Shown here one piece after another: positions 31,526 to 43,880 of a stretch of 64,000 bases of DNA (its first letter is position 1; every line of letters begins with the position of its first letter). The notes under the pieces were generated by a model. The model was given only the letters and a program-made list of their open reading frames with translations. It made no database searches and had not been told where the DNA came from. The stretch covers positions 88,415,449-88,479,448 of the forward strand of contig CM066735.1 of assembly GCA_033961575.1 (NCBI GenBank). Reading direction: 5' to 3'. This DNA is from Aselliscus stoliczkanus. Its lineage: Eukaryota > Chordata > Mammalia > Chiroptera > Hipposideridae. Both the position numbers and the translations under genes were made by a program.

Positions 31526-33770
31526 TATTATACCTTAGTAGAGCAACAGTGAGGATCAAGATAGATGTGCAAATGAGCTGAATTGTGCTTGCAAATTGGG
31601 ACTTGGCAAATGTATCTGGCAATGAACCATGTTCTTTTTTATTCTGAAGTCTTGGCGTTCATGAAAGACGCCTGAAGCTACACTCAGAATCTGTATCATC
31701 AGGGTCTTGAAAACAAGGCAAATGCACTAGTCTATTGTTTTAAACTACAAGACAATTTGTTTCTCTAGACATTAATACTCGAGCCTTTAATTGAAGTAAT
31801 ATATACACATCTTATGGATTCAAATGTATGTCAGAGTCATGAAGAAACTTATGTTTGTTTTGCATTTATTTTTATTTTTTGTTTTCAATCTTTATTTTGA
31901 ATATAAATTTATTTTTAAAGTCTTTATCATTTCAGACCTAGTACAGACATAGTTCCATGTACATACAAATGTAGAAAAAAATGTTTTTAAATGTTCATTG
32001 TAATCCAAGGCTATACCTACATAAAGCCACACATTTTTAATTTCCTAAATGAATCAGAGATTATGACAGCATTTAATAAGCTAGTTTTTCCCTAAAAAGA
32101 AATGTATTATAAATTTCATAAGCTATATATAAATACATTCTCCTTTTTAAAAAAAAATAATCAATCATAGTAAAAGCTAAAATTTATAGATAAAGCTAAA
32201 ATTTTCCTCCTTCCTCACCTACATCTGACTCCCAATCCTGGTGCTTTACCCCACTTTCTGTCTGTTGGGTGCTTCTACCCACCAAATTTTTATCAGTTTG
32301 GAACATGTCCACACACGCGCGTGCACTAAGGTGCATACACATACGGAATAGAAGCTTTAGAATATTATTTACATAAATGACATTATACTAAACATCTCTA
32401 TCTACAACTTGCTTTTAAAAATTCAACAGTATGTCTTATACGTCTATTGATATTTTTACATATACATCTAGCCAGTCCCCAATTTATGGACATATAGGTT
32501 ATTTTTTATTTTTTACTGTTACAAAGCCATTGCAAATATCCTTGAACAGGCCTTCTTGAGTATGTTTGTAAATTATTCTGTAGGTAGATACTGAAAAGTG
32601 GAACTGCTAAATCATGGGGAGTTCTCAATTTTGATTTTAATAGATACTAGTAAGCTGCCATAAAAAGTAGCTGTAGTAATTTACATCGCCACCAAAGTCC
32701 CAATTCTCTGGCTGTTATTAATAGTTTACCTTTTTTGCCAGTCAAATACATATTTGCCAATACTAAATGCCATCCCATTGCTTTAAGTTGAATTTCCTCA
32801 ATTCTTACTGAGGTTGTCCCTAAGATAAAACTGTCACTCCAAAATATCAAGTGGCTTAGCATGGTGCCTGGAGTGGCCAAGTGAGCAAAAATAACTTTCC
32901 TGTGGTGGGCGTGATTTCTTGTTTGCCTAAGAGAAATCCACTTCAGGTGCCTAAATTCCCATTCAGTATTACAGTTGTGTGAAAAAACAACATTTGATAA
33001 TTACCTATGCAAAGAATAAAATTCCATAGAAATACAATCTGGAAATACACAGGCAAGGCTTATTGTTTAACATCTTTTTTTAGCCCATTTCTATCTATAA
33101 TAAAAAACAATGGTGTTCTTTATAGAAAGAAGAGTTGAAAAGCAAGATTAGAAAATGTGTGACTGCCACCTGTCAATATTTTTTTTTGTCTTGCCCAAGA
33201 GATAATATGTCTCATTATTTTGAAGGATTTCCAGGAAACACTATATTGCATCTATCAACTCCTTTGTGAAGCGTACTGAGCCCTTTGAATGGGAACGTTG
33301 AAAAAATAATCTTTTTCCTGCTGGTTCCTCTAATTGCAAAACATCACCCCTTTCTTGAGCTTTTCACAATCTCATTTTTGTCCAGGCCACTTTCAAAAGT
33401 AGACATTTAAAGGTCATCGAGAATCTGCAATGGTCAAATCTAATGGACTCCTTCGGCTTGTTCTTCACTGCAGTCGTTTGACTTTATTGACTATCTGCCT
33501 CTTTGAAACTATTTCCTCTGCTGTTTGTTGTGATGCTCCTGTAAGACACTACTCAGGAAATCACAATATCCAGTTTTTAGTCCTGGTTCTGCCACTTGCA
33601 AACTATAATGTACCCTCTCTGAAATTCCCTTCCTTTATCTATAAAATAGAAAACGTGAACTAGAAAAATTGCGAATTGCCTCTCCTGGCACTAAATTTCT
33701 ATGGTCCAAGCTTCTCTCTTTCTCTAGTTTGTTTTTTGATGCTGTGCTTGTTAGTTTCACCCACTGTTTC
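31526..33770 (-). repeat. Intergenic with old L1 3' UTR fragment
   Basis: 32370-32690 contains ACCAGTCCCC-like and AAAGCCATTGCAAATATCCT, GTGGAACTGCTAAATCATGG phrases of ancient L1M-type 3' UTRs in reverse. The remaining AT-rich DNA has nothing recognisable. Confidence 0.5.
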
Positions 33771-33955
33771 TGTTTTTGTTTTTATTTTTAATTTTATTGG
33801 GGAACAGCCATGGTCATTGGTTATACATTGCTTTCTTGCTACAATGGCATAGTTGACGATTTTAAGGAGGGCGCAGCTGCCCATGCGGAGATTGAATTGG
33901 CAGCCCTGGTGTTATCAGCACAATGCTCCAACCAACTGAACTAACCGGGCACCCC
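33771..33955 (-). repeat. VES-like bat SINE, copy 2
   Basis: Same family as 31336-31525: AATTTTATTGGGGAACAGCC, GGTCATTGGTTATACATTGC, AAGGAGGGCGCAGCTG and GTGTTATCAGCACAATGCTC in reverse. Its B box is mutated. Confidence 0.8.
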
Positions 33956-34717
33956 AATTCCATCTACTCTTTAGCATGGTTAAATTTCTGGATTTCTCCT
34001 TGGCTAATATCTCCTGCTCCAAATGAATGCTTCCCAATCACCAGTTTTGACAACTCTTCCAAATGCTAGTGTCACATCTCCAGCTGTATACTGCCTCCCA
34101 GTTTCCTCATAGGATAGAGCCTGAATCTCTTAGCTACCATTCATTCAGAGGGCTACAGTCTGATCCCCGTCTGCCCTATGTATACTCACTTCCATTTTTC
34201 CTTTAATAAGCCGTTCCCTCCAGGGACATAGTCTTCTGTCTCTCCCCCAAATACAATTTCTACTTCCTTTTTAGGCTATTTGCCTTACATGGCTCATTCA
34301 TCGTGCTCATAACTGCCTCCAAGATCCCTCGCATTCGTTAGCGCACAGCCTCCATTCTGCCTCATCTAGGGGTCTTCTATGAGACCACAGGGATCTCTTC
34401 TGTTTTGAAATTGCTCATCTTCCATGTTTAAGAAATTATAAGAGTCACATTTTTTTTTTTTCACATTTCAATGTCTCTGGAATTTGGATTAATGTTACAA
34501 ACACTGTTGGCTGTGTAGCAGTCATGATACAGTTGTTTGCATGGGTGTGTGCATCAAAATTTGCAGATAAGGTTTTAGCAGTTGGAAGAAAGTTCTGAAA
34601 ACATTAACAGAACAGTCTTTCAAAAAAATGCTGTATCACCAATGCTTTTGATAGTACAGAGAACAATACTGTGAAAAAGATTCAGAAGAGTCAAACTGTA
34701 ATAAAAAGTTATAAGAA
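33956..34717 (-). repeat. L2 remnant and flank
   Basis: 34070-34340 has L2-like text (CCTCATAGGATAGAGCCTGA, GGCTACAGTCTGATCCCC, CATGGCTCATTCATCGTGCT). After that the DNA is unremarkable. Confidence 0.45.
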
Positions 34718-34866
34718 GGGCCAACTGAATGGCTCAGTTGGCTAAGAGCTTGCTCAAGAGTGTGAGCTCTGAGCAACAGGGTTGCCGGTTCAATTCCTGG
34801 CCCGAGCTGAACTGCTGCTGAGCTGCCAACAGGTGGCAGGATGACTCAGCTAAAAAAAAAAAAAAA
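34718..34866 (+). repeat. tRNA-derived SINE, type 2
   Basis: Full-length in sense: GGGCCAACTGAATGGCTCAG, AAGAGCTTGCTCAAGAGTGT, B-box GGTTCAATTCC, AGGTGGCAGGATGACTCAGC and an A15 tail. It is the sense counterpart of 17830-17974. Confidence 0.85.
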
Positions 34867-35164
34867 GAATTCTTTAATTTATTTCACTTTCATTTTTCTT
34901 GTACAATATACATTGCACAAAAGTGATATAGGATGAAAATCAATGTATAAATGGGTATCTAAACTATATCTCTCATTAAGTATAAAATAACAATTTTAAA
35001 TGAAAGGGAGCATTGTGCCATAATTTAATTGGCTACATCCTTTCTTTTCCTAGTGACATATCATATAATGCTGTCACTTAAAATTAATAGTGCTTTAGAT
35101 TTGGTGAAATGTAGTGTATCAGTGAGATGACATTTTTACCAGTATGTTTTGATTACTGGTTGCT
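34867..35164. other. AT-rich intergenic DNA
   Basis: Nothing recognised. Confidence 0.4.
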
Positions 35165-35350
35165 TCTTTTTTTTTTCTTTTTTTTTTGTTAAAGTATATT
35201 GTGGTGACAATTGTTAGCAAAGTTACATGGATTTCAGGTATACAATTCTGTAATACATCATCTAAATATCATATTGTGTGTTCACCACCCAGAGTCAGTT
35301 CTCTTTCCATCACCATATATTTGATCCCCTTTACTCTTATGTCATCAACT
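35165..35350 (-). repeat. L1 3' UTR fragment
   Basis: After a T run come AAAGTATATTGTGGTGACAA, TACAATTCTGTAATACATCA and ATCACCATATATTTGATCCC, a 3' UTR type seen in mammalian L1 copies, in reverse. Confidence 0.6.
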
Positions 35351-36260
35351 GGTTTAGAAGCTCCTAAAAAGCAGAGCTGTGTGTGAACCAAAGCCCTCTA
35401 CACATAATAAGCATTTTAAAAGATAATTTTAAGTTACATTTATTTAAGTATTTAAATGGAAATGCATTTAAATATAGTTCAAAAAATGTATAAAAAGTAT
35501 TGCAGAGAAAAAGTCTCCTTTCCACCACTGTGCCTCTCTGCCCAATACCCTCCCTTACCATGAAATAAGGAAATGACTGTTAGTTTCTTACTTCCAGAGA
35601 TTTCTGACACATGTACATGGAAAAAGATATACGTTTTATATTCCTTTTCCCCCCTAAATAAATGGTATCTGGCTCTACATACTGTTCTATACTTTGTGTT
35701 TGTGAAATTTGTCTTAAAAATCTGTCTGTATCAGTTCATTGAGGGCTTTTTCACCTTTTTCTTCCTTCTCCTCCTCCTCTTTCTCCTACTCTTTTTTCTC
35801 TTCCTTCACATCTTTCTCCTCCTTTTTCTCCTCCTTCTCCTTCTTCTTCTTGCTCTGTAACTGAATTGTATTATTCGTATAGATATATTTAACGAGTTTC
35901 TCACTGATGAATATTTGAGTCATTTTCCTATTATAATCACTCTTTTTTTTATTTTGTTTTATTTTTTATTTTTTTATTTTTATTTTTGAGGGCAGTGTCA
36001 GTGGCCCTCATATGTGGGACCTGAACCGGGGCCGCTGGCTTCCCAAGCCAGCTCTTAACCACCGCGCCACTCGGCCGGCCCTCCTATTATAATCACTCTT
36101 ACACAGAATACCCGTGAGCATATGTTAAGTCACCTATAGGATACATTCTTAGAATTGGAATTTGTGGGATCAATATGCGTATCAAATTGTGTAATTTTGA
36201 TAGGCTTTCCCAAATTATTCTCCATAAGATTCTGCCAATTTCTATTCCTGGTAGCAATGT
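35351..36260 (-). repeat. Old L1 3' UTR, split by SINE and TTC-rich tract
   Basis: 35520-35945 and 36084-36260 are parts of one ancient L1-type 3' UTR (ACATACTGTTCTATACTTTG, GGATACATTCTTAGAATTGG, TTTTGATAGGCTTTCCCAAA). 35753-35855 is a low-complexity CTC/TTC tract. The type 1 SINE at 35945-36082 splits the repeat. Confidence 0.55.
35945..36082 (-). repeat. tRNA-derived SINE, type 1, with 18-bp TSD
   Basis: T-rich tail, GAGGGCAGTGTCAGTGGCCC, GTGGGACCTGAACCGGGGCC, CCAAGCCAGCTCTTAACCAC and GCCACTCGGCCGGCC. TSD CCTATTATAATCACTCTT is perfect at 35927-35944 and 36083-36100. Confidence 0.9.
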
Positions 36261-37494
36261 ATGAGAACCTTCAGTAAAGATCTGAATAAAGAAGTGGTGA
36301 ATATGGAGGCACATACTCATTTGGGGACCATAAAATTTCTCTTTTGAGTTAGTAGGCAAAATCTCCCAGATATTTAATCAATTGTTCAAATGCTAAAAGA
36401 TTTATTTCCTTTAAAAGGCTAGTAACTTCCTTAGTTCTTAGCATAATCTAATTATCTTCATCTGAAAGTGCCACCCAATATTATCTCTCACTTCAGCTAA
36501 TTAGACCTTTGTTATTCCTGAAGCAAGAGCCTTGCAGGGTTAAGGAGACATCACAGGACATACCAACCCTTAGTGGTTGTGGTGATCATTACAAATGGAG
36601 GGCAAAAGGAAGCCCCACCCTGTGTTCTGACTATGGAAATACTTCCCCCCACTATCATTCTTAGAGAAGTTTCGCATCTGCTTTTGCCCCCAAATCTGCC
36701 ATATAACTGGAGTACATACAATTCAGGTCAAACCCTTCCTTGTGTAAATGCACACAACAAGGTGGGGGATAATATATGAGAGTGTTTCTGCCCTCATGGA
36801 GTTTACTGAAGATACACCTGAAGCACATAAAATTTATCCTGAGAAAATAAAAATTTTAAATTCATATCTCTTATCCAGGCCTCAAATGATGATGTATTTG
36901 TACTATCATAAATAGTAGTGCTGAGTATTTCTACGAAAACTCACCTAATATTCATTCATGAGAGATCGCAAAGAAATTGTGGCAAAAGAGTTATCAAGGC
37001 TTAACCAGCATCGAAGAGGTCGCTCCAGAGTGAGTCATGGGCTCCTTGTTATGGAGTTATTTTAGGTCAGGTGCCCTAGAAGCAGAGCTCAGATGGCAAC
37101 ACTCCTGAAGGAGATTAATTAAGGTGGGTCTTTCAGGAGAAAAGTGAGAGAGGCAGGAAGGGGCAATGGAAGGATTAGTGTTATTTCTGCCTGTAGACAA
37201 GTTTACTGAGAATGGATTACATATCAATTTTGTATTTAATAATATAATAAGAATAATTTGGCCTTAATGAGTCTTTCTTTCCTTAGATTCCAGGAAGCTC
37301 CGAGCTTAATATAATGCCCAAGGTAACCATATTTGCCTAATTAGGGTTTATATAAGAACTATCACCACCACTTCCCTCCCCGTGCATACACATCCCATGT
37401 ATATAGATTTTACTTTTTTTGCATCGGTTTTGCTCTTGCATAGGTATAACTTATTACTATAATGATAATAGTTCTCATTGGGAAGTATAAATGC
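36261..37494. other. Intergenic, nothing firm
   Basis: 37060-37170 (GTGCCCTAGAAGCAGAGCTC, GAGATTAATTAAGGTGGGTC) looks like a decayed repeat that I cannot name. Otherwise single-copy. Confidence 0.4.
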
Positions 37495-37800
37495 AAAGGA
37501 AGTTATTTGCATCTATTGTCTTATTTAATCCTCACAAGAATCCTGTAAAGTCCTGATTTTACAGATGAGGAAACTGAGGCCTAGCAAGGTTTCTTTCCCA
37601 GGGTTATAATAGTAGTAGGTTACATAGCCTGGACTTAGACTCAGGTCTTCTGACTCTTTTTTTTTTTTTTTTTTTTGAGGGCAGTGTCACTGGTCCTCAT
37701 ATGTGGGACCCGAACCGGGGGCTGCTGGCATCCCAAGCCAGCTCTTAACCACCACGCCACTCGGTCAGCCCTAGTCTTCTGACTCTTAATAACGCTTCTA
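37495..37800 (-). repeat. MIR copy split by a type 1 SINE
   Basis: TTATTTAATCCTCACAAGAA, TTTTACAGATGAGGAAACTG and GACTTAGACTCAGGTCTTCT follow reverse MIR. The MIR resumes at 37774 after the insert. Confidence 0.85.
37659..37773 (-). repeat. tRNA-derived SINE, type 1, with 14-bp TSD
   Basis: T22 tail, then GAGGGCAGTGTCACTGGTCC to CCACTCGGTCAGCCC. TSD GTCTTCTGACTCTT lies at 37645-37658 and 37774-37787. Confidence 0.9.
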
Positions 37801-39373
37801 GATCGTCTCCTCTATTTACTTTATGTTTTGCTATCTGGTAGAATTAAACTATAAGTAAATATTACAGGTAGAGCCCTTACTTATATAGGGAGATGATAGC
37901 ACTCCTCCATCTTTTTATACGGGTTGATTTGCTTGGTCGCAGGTTCTCTTGGAGGCCTACACCACATTCTGGCTGTGGATCAGAACAACAATCTGTGCAC
38001 ACCTGGCTAGAACACCATGGCTTTGCTCCAGAGGTCTTTGAAGACACTGACAGACAACTCATCTGTCATCTTGCAGGCGGTTGCAGCCCCAGAGAGGACA
38101 TGCCACCCTGGACCACACTTGCGCTGCCTTCCATGATTCACTGCCCTGTCTGAAGCTCTCTCTAATGAGCCTTGCCAGGCCTAATGAGCTCTGTTTGATA
38201 CTCTGCCCTGTAAAAGGCTGTCTCTGTCTGCGCTCAAACGACGCCTGTGTCTTCTTTGTTCTCACATTCACCTTAGTTGGGCGATTCTTGGTGTCTTGAT
38301 AATCTTGCTGTGCTTTTTGAAAAGCTAGAATTTCCAACATCAGCCCTACTTTTTGTTTGTTTCCAGGGAAAGGAAATATTTATAACTGGCCAGACCTGTC
38401 CTCTCTCCTGAGGGTGAAAGCGTAAATGAGGCAATGTCTGGACAGGGATTTGAGTGGCTTGAAGGTGAGCAAAAGTAAACCTGCATTGTGGTCTTCACAC
38501 GATTTTAAACTGTCTCTGTTCTGACAGGTTTCAGTTTGCTATTAGCTTGTTAAATAAATCCGCTTCCATTTGTTAGATGTTGGCTATAATTTTTGATTCC
38601 TCTAATAGTCATTAAACTATTCAAGGGAATTTTAATTTGCCAAAGGAGGTGCCAAGGAGCACTGCTAAGAAGACGATTCTCAATTCCTTGTGTCTATGAT
38701 GCTTCCACAAACTGCATTAGACAGGGTTGCCACTGCTCTCTGATTAAACAAGTTGGATAGGAGAGTTTTGTTTGCAAGTTTGTCTTAAAGTTTGAAATGT
38801 GCATTGACAGTATCATATATGCTGAGGTGCTCACTAGATTATTTTAATTTAATGATGGTGTCACATTCTAGCCATATAGCCATGACATTAGTCTCTGAGG
38901 CAGCCCAAGAGGCTTTTGCACAACAGAATAGACTTTGCAGGTTTGTTTCCTTTTGAGTCCTCCTGGAGCATGCACCATGGTGTTACAAGTTTGGGAATTG
39001 GTTTTTATCTTCTCAAACAGGAAAATAGATGGAGACCGTCACTCATAGGAATGCAGTAGTGATGGAAAACAGAAAATCGTAGGTAGACAAGATCTGGGTT
39101 GGGTAGGAAGGTGACAGGGATACCAAGGTGGGGACAGCATAGGAGAGCTGGTGGGAATGGAGAGAATGTTTCTTCTCAGATGAATGCTTCTCAGGTTAGC
39201 CAGAAAAAAAAGAAGAAAAAATCTCATATTAGCTGCTCATTCCCTCAGTTTAGAAACTTAGCACTATTCTAAGTTGTATGCAAACATTCAGTCACAAGTG
39301 CTGGATTTGGAACTTGTCATGCTAATTTTAGCAAAAGTCTTTTCTTTTTTTTAAATTCTCCTCCACCTTCTTT
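37801..39373. other. Intergenic, possibly conserved noncoding
   Basis: No repeat or gene is recognised. 38150-38210 holds paired TAATGAGC sites, and 38560-38660 is AT-rich with several TAAT-type cores, so it could be constrained. There is no direct evidence of function. Confidence 0.35.
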
Positions 39374-39418
39374 CTCCTCCTCCTCCTCCTCCTCCTCCTC
39401 CTCCTCCTCCTCCTCCTC
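39374..39418. repeat. (TCC)n microsatellite
   Basis: An uninterrupted run of CTC/TCC trinucleotides. Confidence 0.95.
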
Positions 39419-40150
39419 GCTTCCCTTTCTTCCTACTCAAGCTCTGCTATGAATACTGCCTGACAGTTTCCAGCTTTCAAAGTTGAAGGGCATGATCTTG
39501 TACAGGAGGTACCCATACTGCATAGTGAAGTTTCCTGGAGCTCACCCAAGTAATAAAATTCAAGGATCTGAAACACCAGTTTCCCATCACTGAACACAAT
39601 CCCTATTGGAGAAAGAAAAGCTTATTTATGTCCTAGTGAGAGGAAATCAAAAGAAATGCACTGGGAAATTAATTCTCTTGGAGAAATGATATCTCACGAT
39701 TCTATCCAATTTCTACTCTTTCAGCTTTGGCCCAAGATTGGTTTTACAGCAGACCCTACCCATCTCCATCCACATGTGGCTGATGCGGTAGGCCACACTC
39801 ATTTCCAGCTGCACCTCTGTGCCTCACTCCTCGTCCCCAATCACTCACCCTTCTGCTGTTCTGCTACCAGGAAACTCACATTCCCCAAGAACTACTACTA
39901 ATTGATGGAATTGATGTGTAAATACCCCACCTCCCTCCCTCTTCTCACTGGCTCACTTGGAGGTGTCTTTTACAGAGTCCCAAAGTTGCCCCAAAGGACT
40001 AACCTCCAGCTGCCGCTATTGCAGCTGGCTCAGCAGAGATGCTCTTTACTGGCTGCGTCCTTTCCCTGTCTCATTCCCCACCCTTCTGTTTCCCTCACTT
40101 GCTAGATAAACTACTTGCACCGAAGCCTTATTTCAAGCATCTGCTTGCCA
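39419..40150. other. Intergenic, nothing recognised
   Basis: Single-copy-looking, pyrimidine-rich DNA. Open frames lack any known family. Confidence 0.4.
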
Positions 40151-40159
40151 ACTACGCCC

Positions 40160-40245
40160 ATTTTGAAACATTTATTTAACCAATATTTATTGAATGCCTA
40201 TTGTATACCAGGCACTTCTACAAACCAGATGCCACGGTTCTTGCC
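40160..40245 (-). repeat. L2 3' end fragment
   Basis: AACCAATATTTATTGAATGC then CTATTGTATACCAGGCACTT is the inverted L2 terminus. Confidence 0.7.
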
Positions 40246-41260
40246 AGTTTTAAACTACACCAGATCTCTTCCCTTGCTTCCTCTTCCTCCTCACCATTGA
40301 AATCTTCAGCCTGATTTGCCTCCATTCTATCCTATACATGAGTTCCGGAATCACCGTCCTAATACAATTATGATCCTTTCCAGCTTAAGAATCCATGATG
40401 GCTTCTCATGACCAAAGAACAAACTTCCAGCTTTTAGAAATGGCACCGGAGGATGTCAGAATCGAGCCCCCGGCTTTGCTTCCCAGAAGTCTCTACTCTT
40501 GTTTCTCCTCTTTCCACATAAATCCTGTGATCTGGCCTTGCCAGAGCCCCGGGATGAGTATAATACCAAGGTTAAGAACATGGGCTTTGGAACCAGTAGC
40601 CTGGCTGTGCAACCCAATGCCAATACCAGTGTGACCTTGGGAAAGTTATTTTACATCTCTGTGCCTCGGTTAGTTGATCTATAAAATGGCATAACAGTAC
40701 TAACTATAGAGTCACTGTGAGGATTGAGATAATGCATGTAAAGTACATAGTATGGTAGCTGGGCATGCTTCAAGGGTTGTTATTATTGGTAGTTTTTGAG
40801 TACCTCACATGTGAGACACACAGCATGTGCTTGTGTAGTGCCCTGCCTGGACAATATTCCCCTTTTGGTCCATTTAACAAATTCCTTCAAGACCCTACTC
40901 AAGTATTAACCTCTCACTGTACCTTTCTCTTACCAGCTACTCACATCAACCCTAAGAAATAATTCCAATTTCATGGTATTTTACATATTTTTTTTTTGTA
41001 TCAACACTATATTATGGTTAATCATATGTGAGGGGGGGTGAGGGGAGAAAAAGGGAGAGAGGAAGGGAAGAAAAGAAAGAGTGAGAAATTCCCATGTGGA
41101 CTATGAGCTCCCTCAAGGCTGTATTTTATTCATTTTCACATCTCCAATGTCCAGTATATATATGCTGAAATAAAGTTGGTGCTCCCTCAAATTAATTTAA
41201 TGTAAAAATGAGTAAGTGTAAAAGTGTAAAAATGACTGAATGAATGAATTAATTTGTTGC
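40246..41260 (+). repeat. L2 remnant with nested MIR
   Basis: L2-like phrases in sense: TCCTTCAAGACCCTACTCAA (40885), GACTATGAGCTCCCTCAAGG (41100), ATTCATTTTCACATCTCCAA and a GAATGAATGAA end. A MIR at 40583-40745 (TGTGACCTTGGGAAAGTTAT, CTATAAAATGGCATAACAGT) lies within. Confidence 0.6.
40583..40745 (+). repeat. MIR SINE copy
   Basis: Clear sense MIR core (GTGACCTTGGGAAAGTTATT) and tail (GTGAGGATTGAGATAATGCA). Confidence 0.8.
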
Positions 41261-41742
41261 AGGATATAGAGTAGGACCTACATCTAAAGCCCATCCGTCT
41301 TTTGCCTCTTCCTTGAGGCCCCCAATTAAGTGGGTGTCATCTTTCCCGATCCTTTAACAGTCCATTTGCTTCATGTCTCTCATCCATACTGACTCCCTCC
41401 ACCATTATACCTCCTTTCTAATGCTTTTACTCCTGGCTAGGAGAACTACTGAAAGCTCCTCAGCATTTGCACAAGGAAGCAGGTTCCCATGGTAACCATC
41501 CACAAAAAGAGTGGCAGCATGTGCTAGTGTTTCTCTTCAGGCCTGGACTCGCTGCCTGGCCATGGCTGGTGGAAGGCAGATAAGGGACACTAGGTGGCAT
41601 TTCCAGATTACACTTTAGGCTGGGCCCTTTTGCCTCATTTCCCACTGCTATAGTGAATTTTTATTACTTATTTATTTTAAAGAAATGTGGAAGTTATTTT
41701 ACAACCAAAGTTCTCAGACCTTGCATATGTAGGGTCCATTTC
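41261..41742. other. Intergenic, nothing recognised
   Basis: Single-copy-looking. No gene. Confidence 0.4.
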
Positions 41743-41760
41743 CTTCTCTCTCTTTCTCTT

Positions 41761-41811
<51 letters not shown>
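41743..41811. repeat. (CT)n microsatellite
   Basis: CT dinucleotides with occasional CTTT interruptions. Confidence 0.95.
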
Positions 41812-43464
41812 GAAGCATGAGCTAAAAAAAGACATTAATGTCATTTATTTTTATCTTGTCCTCCTTACAGTGTTTATATTTATTGCATGTTGTGAATTTT
41901 TAAAGCTCGCTTTCCTATAGGGATTTTGTTTAAGATTGGTGGTGGTGGAGGAGAGAGGAATGGGACAGAGTAAACCCAAGACACCTTTCTAAATGGTTCT
42001 TAAAATAGCAGGCGTCTACTCTTGGTCTCCTCTTCTATTCCCATAGAAATGCTTTGAGGATTAGTGAGAGGAAGCTCAGCTTGGTGCTTAAGAGCTTCTT
42101 TGTGAGGAAAATACCATCCTTGTTGAGCCAGAAACAAGCCACAGGTGTGTGGTGTTCAGTCCTTGGTTAGATCAGGCTGGGAAGGACTTGTTCATCCCCA
42201 TATTGTTCTTTCAAGTCTGTTGTTGTTTACTGGGCCTTTCACAAAAGTCAGATGGGAAATGTCTTTGCATTTCCTGCTTAAAAAAAAAAAAAAACGGCTG
42301 TGGGAAACCTTCTTTACAATAAACAAGAATCTGGTGGTACATTCTGAGAACTCAAGGCTATGAAAAGTTTATTTTTCTTCATGAACTATGTATTTTTTAT
42401 TTTTATTTTTTTTCCTGCTAATGGACAGTGAATGACATATGGCTGCTGGGAGCTCTGAGCTGCATTATATATTCCAAATGCTGTTTTTCCTCAGTCAGCA
42501 GGTCTTGTTACAAAATACTTTTCTATATTTTTGTATACATTCCCTTTTGTGGCCTTTTTGGAAGCTGTCATTTTATCAGAAATTGTCTTCTGTCGTTTTG
42601 GTAATGGGATGGGGCAAGAATGATTCATGTACCTGGTGTGCTGGAAAATCTCAATAATGACATAATTGGCCCCTCTAGGCAAGTGCCCAGGGAAGGCAAT
42701 TGGCCGGAGCCCCTGCAGGTTCACGGAGGAGAGACTGGGGGCTTCCTGTTGCCTTTTATTTTCAACAATGAATGACCCGTAGTCACAATTCTGGGAAAAT
42801 GGGGAGGAAGCATCACACAGACCCATAATTCCATCCTGTCGGAACAAGTAAATTGTCAAAAATTGTTTCCTGAGTACATGAAGGATTTATGGCACCGGAG
42901 AAGACAACCAGAGGTTTCTTTTTTTTGTTTTTTTGTTTTTTGGTTTTTTTTAGTGATATTGCTCTCCTTTACAGATGTCAGACCTTATTTTAAGGAAAGG
43001 ACAGATAAAAGCCTTGCCATTTCCAGCCTTCCCTTTGCCTCTAGGAGGCAGTGCTTTCAGCTACAACCTCAAGACTATGTGACATCTATTTTATAGGCTG
43101 CAGGGCGAGGTGCTTGGGAGCTTATTTCCTCATTCTCTGTTCTCCAGGAATGTTGTGGCTAGGTAGCTCTGGCTATATACCATTGACTAGAGAAAATTTC
43201 CACATTCTTTTTAGTCTCTGAGCTGGGAAATAAGCTGTGTGGTGAAGTTCAAGAGGAATCTGTTTTCCTGCCCTGGATCATGAACAGTTGGGTAAACCCC
43301 TATCAAAAAACGACAAGAGGCTTAGAAGTCAATGGGAGAACAGTCCTCCTCATACAACTTTAGAAATCTAGTTTGCTGTTGCACTTGTCCTGTGGCTACA
43401 GTCTTGTTATTAGCATAGAGGTAGCCTAGGAAGAAGCCGACCTCTTGTAGATAGATGGAATGGA
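41812..43464. other. Intergenic with a motif-rich stretch
   Basis: No gene. 42650-42850 is repeat-free and carries ETS-like (CTTCCTGTTG), SOX-like (AACAATGAATG) and homeodomain-like (ATAATTGG) sites. A T-rich low-complexity tract follows at 42918-42952. Confidence 0.35.
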
Positions 43465-43488
43465 GTGTGTGTGTGTGGGGGGGGGGGG
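43465..43488. repeat. (GT)n followed by a G12 run
   Basis: GTGTGTGTGTG then an uninterrupted G run. Assembly errors are common in such tracts. Confidence 0.85.
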
Positions 43489-43582
43489 TCACACTTCAAA
43501 AGTATGATCATCTGTCTTGTCAGTCACCTGAGGAACACACACATCATTTAGAACCTGAACTGAGATCAATATCCCTAGGTAA

Positions 43583-43880
43583 AAATAATAGCTACCATGT
43601 GTTGAACATTCCATCCTCAATAGTTATCAAGTATTATGTCACCTGTTCCCCACAACACTGCCATGACGGACATCCTATTAATACAGGCGGGAAAACGGGG
43701 CACAGAGAAGTTAAGTAACTTGTTCTAAGTCACACAGCCAATAAGAATAGAGTGTGGAGCATTATTTTGTACATCTGTAACTAATAATAATAATAATAAT
43801 GTTAAAAAAAAAGACTAGAGTATGGATTTGAACTTGAGTGATTTCCCTTCAGAGCCCAAATTCTGTACCCTCTGCTACAT
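43583..43880 (-). repeat. MIR copy split by a 52-bp LINE tail
   Basis: TACCATGTGTTGAACATTCC, GGGGCACAGAGAAGTTAAGT and AAGTCACACAGCCAATAAG are reverse MIR, which continues as GGATTTGAACTTGAGTG after the insert. Confidence 0.75.
43759..43810 (+). repeat. Very short LINE 3'-end insertion
   Basis: ATTATTTTGTACATCTGTAA, then (TAA)n, then GTTAAAAAAAAA. Near-identical 16-bp flanks (AAGAATAGAGTGTGGA at 43743-43758, AAGACTAGAGTATGGA at 43811-43826) show it was inserted into the MIR as a 5'-truncated copy. Confidence 0.7.

Noticed and set aside
35753..35855. Leucine/phenylalanine-rich open frame
   Set aside because: It is the translation of a CTC/TTC low-complexity tract.
37055..37175. Possible LTR-like fragment
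   Set aside because: A vague resemblance to common mammalian repeats, but no ends or duplications could be found.
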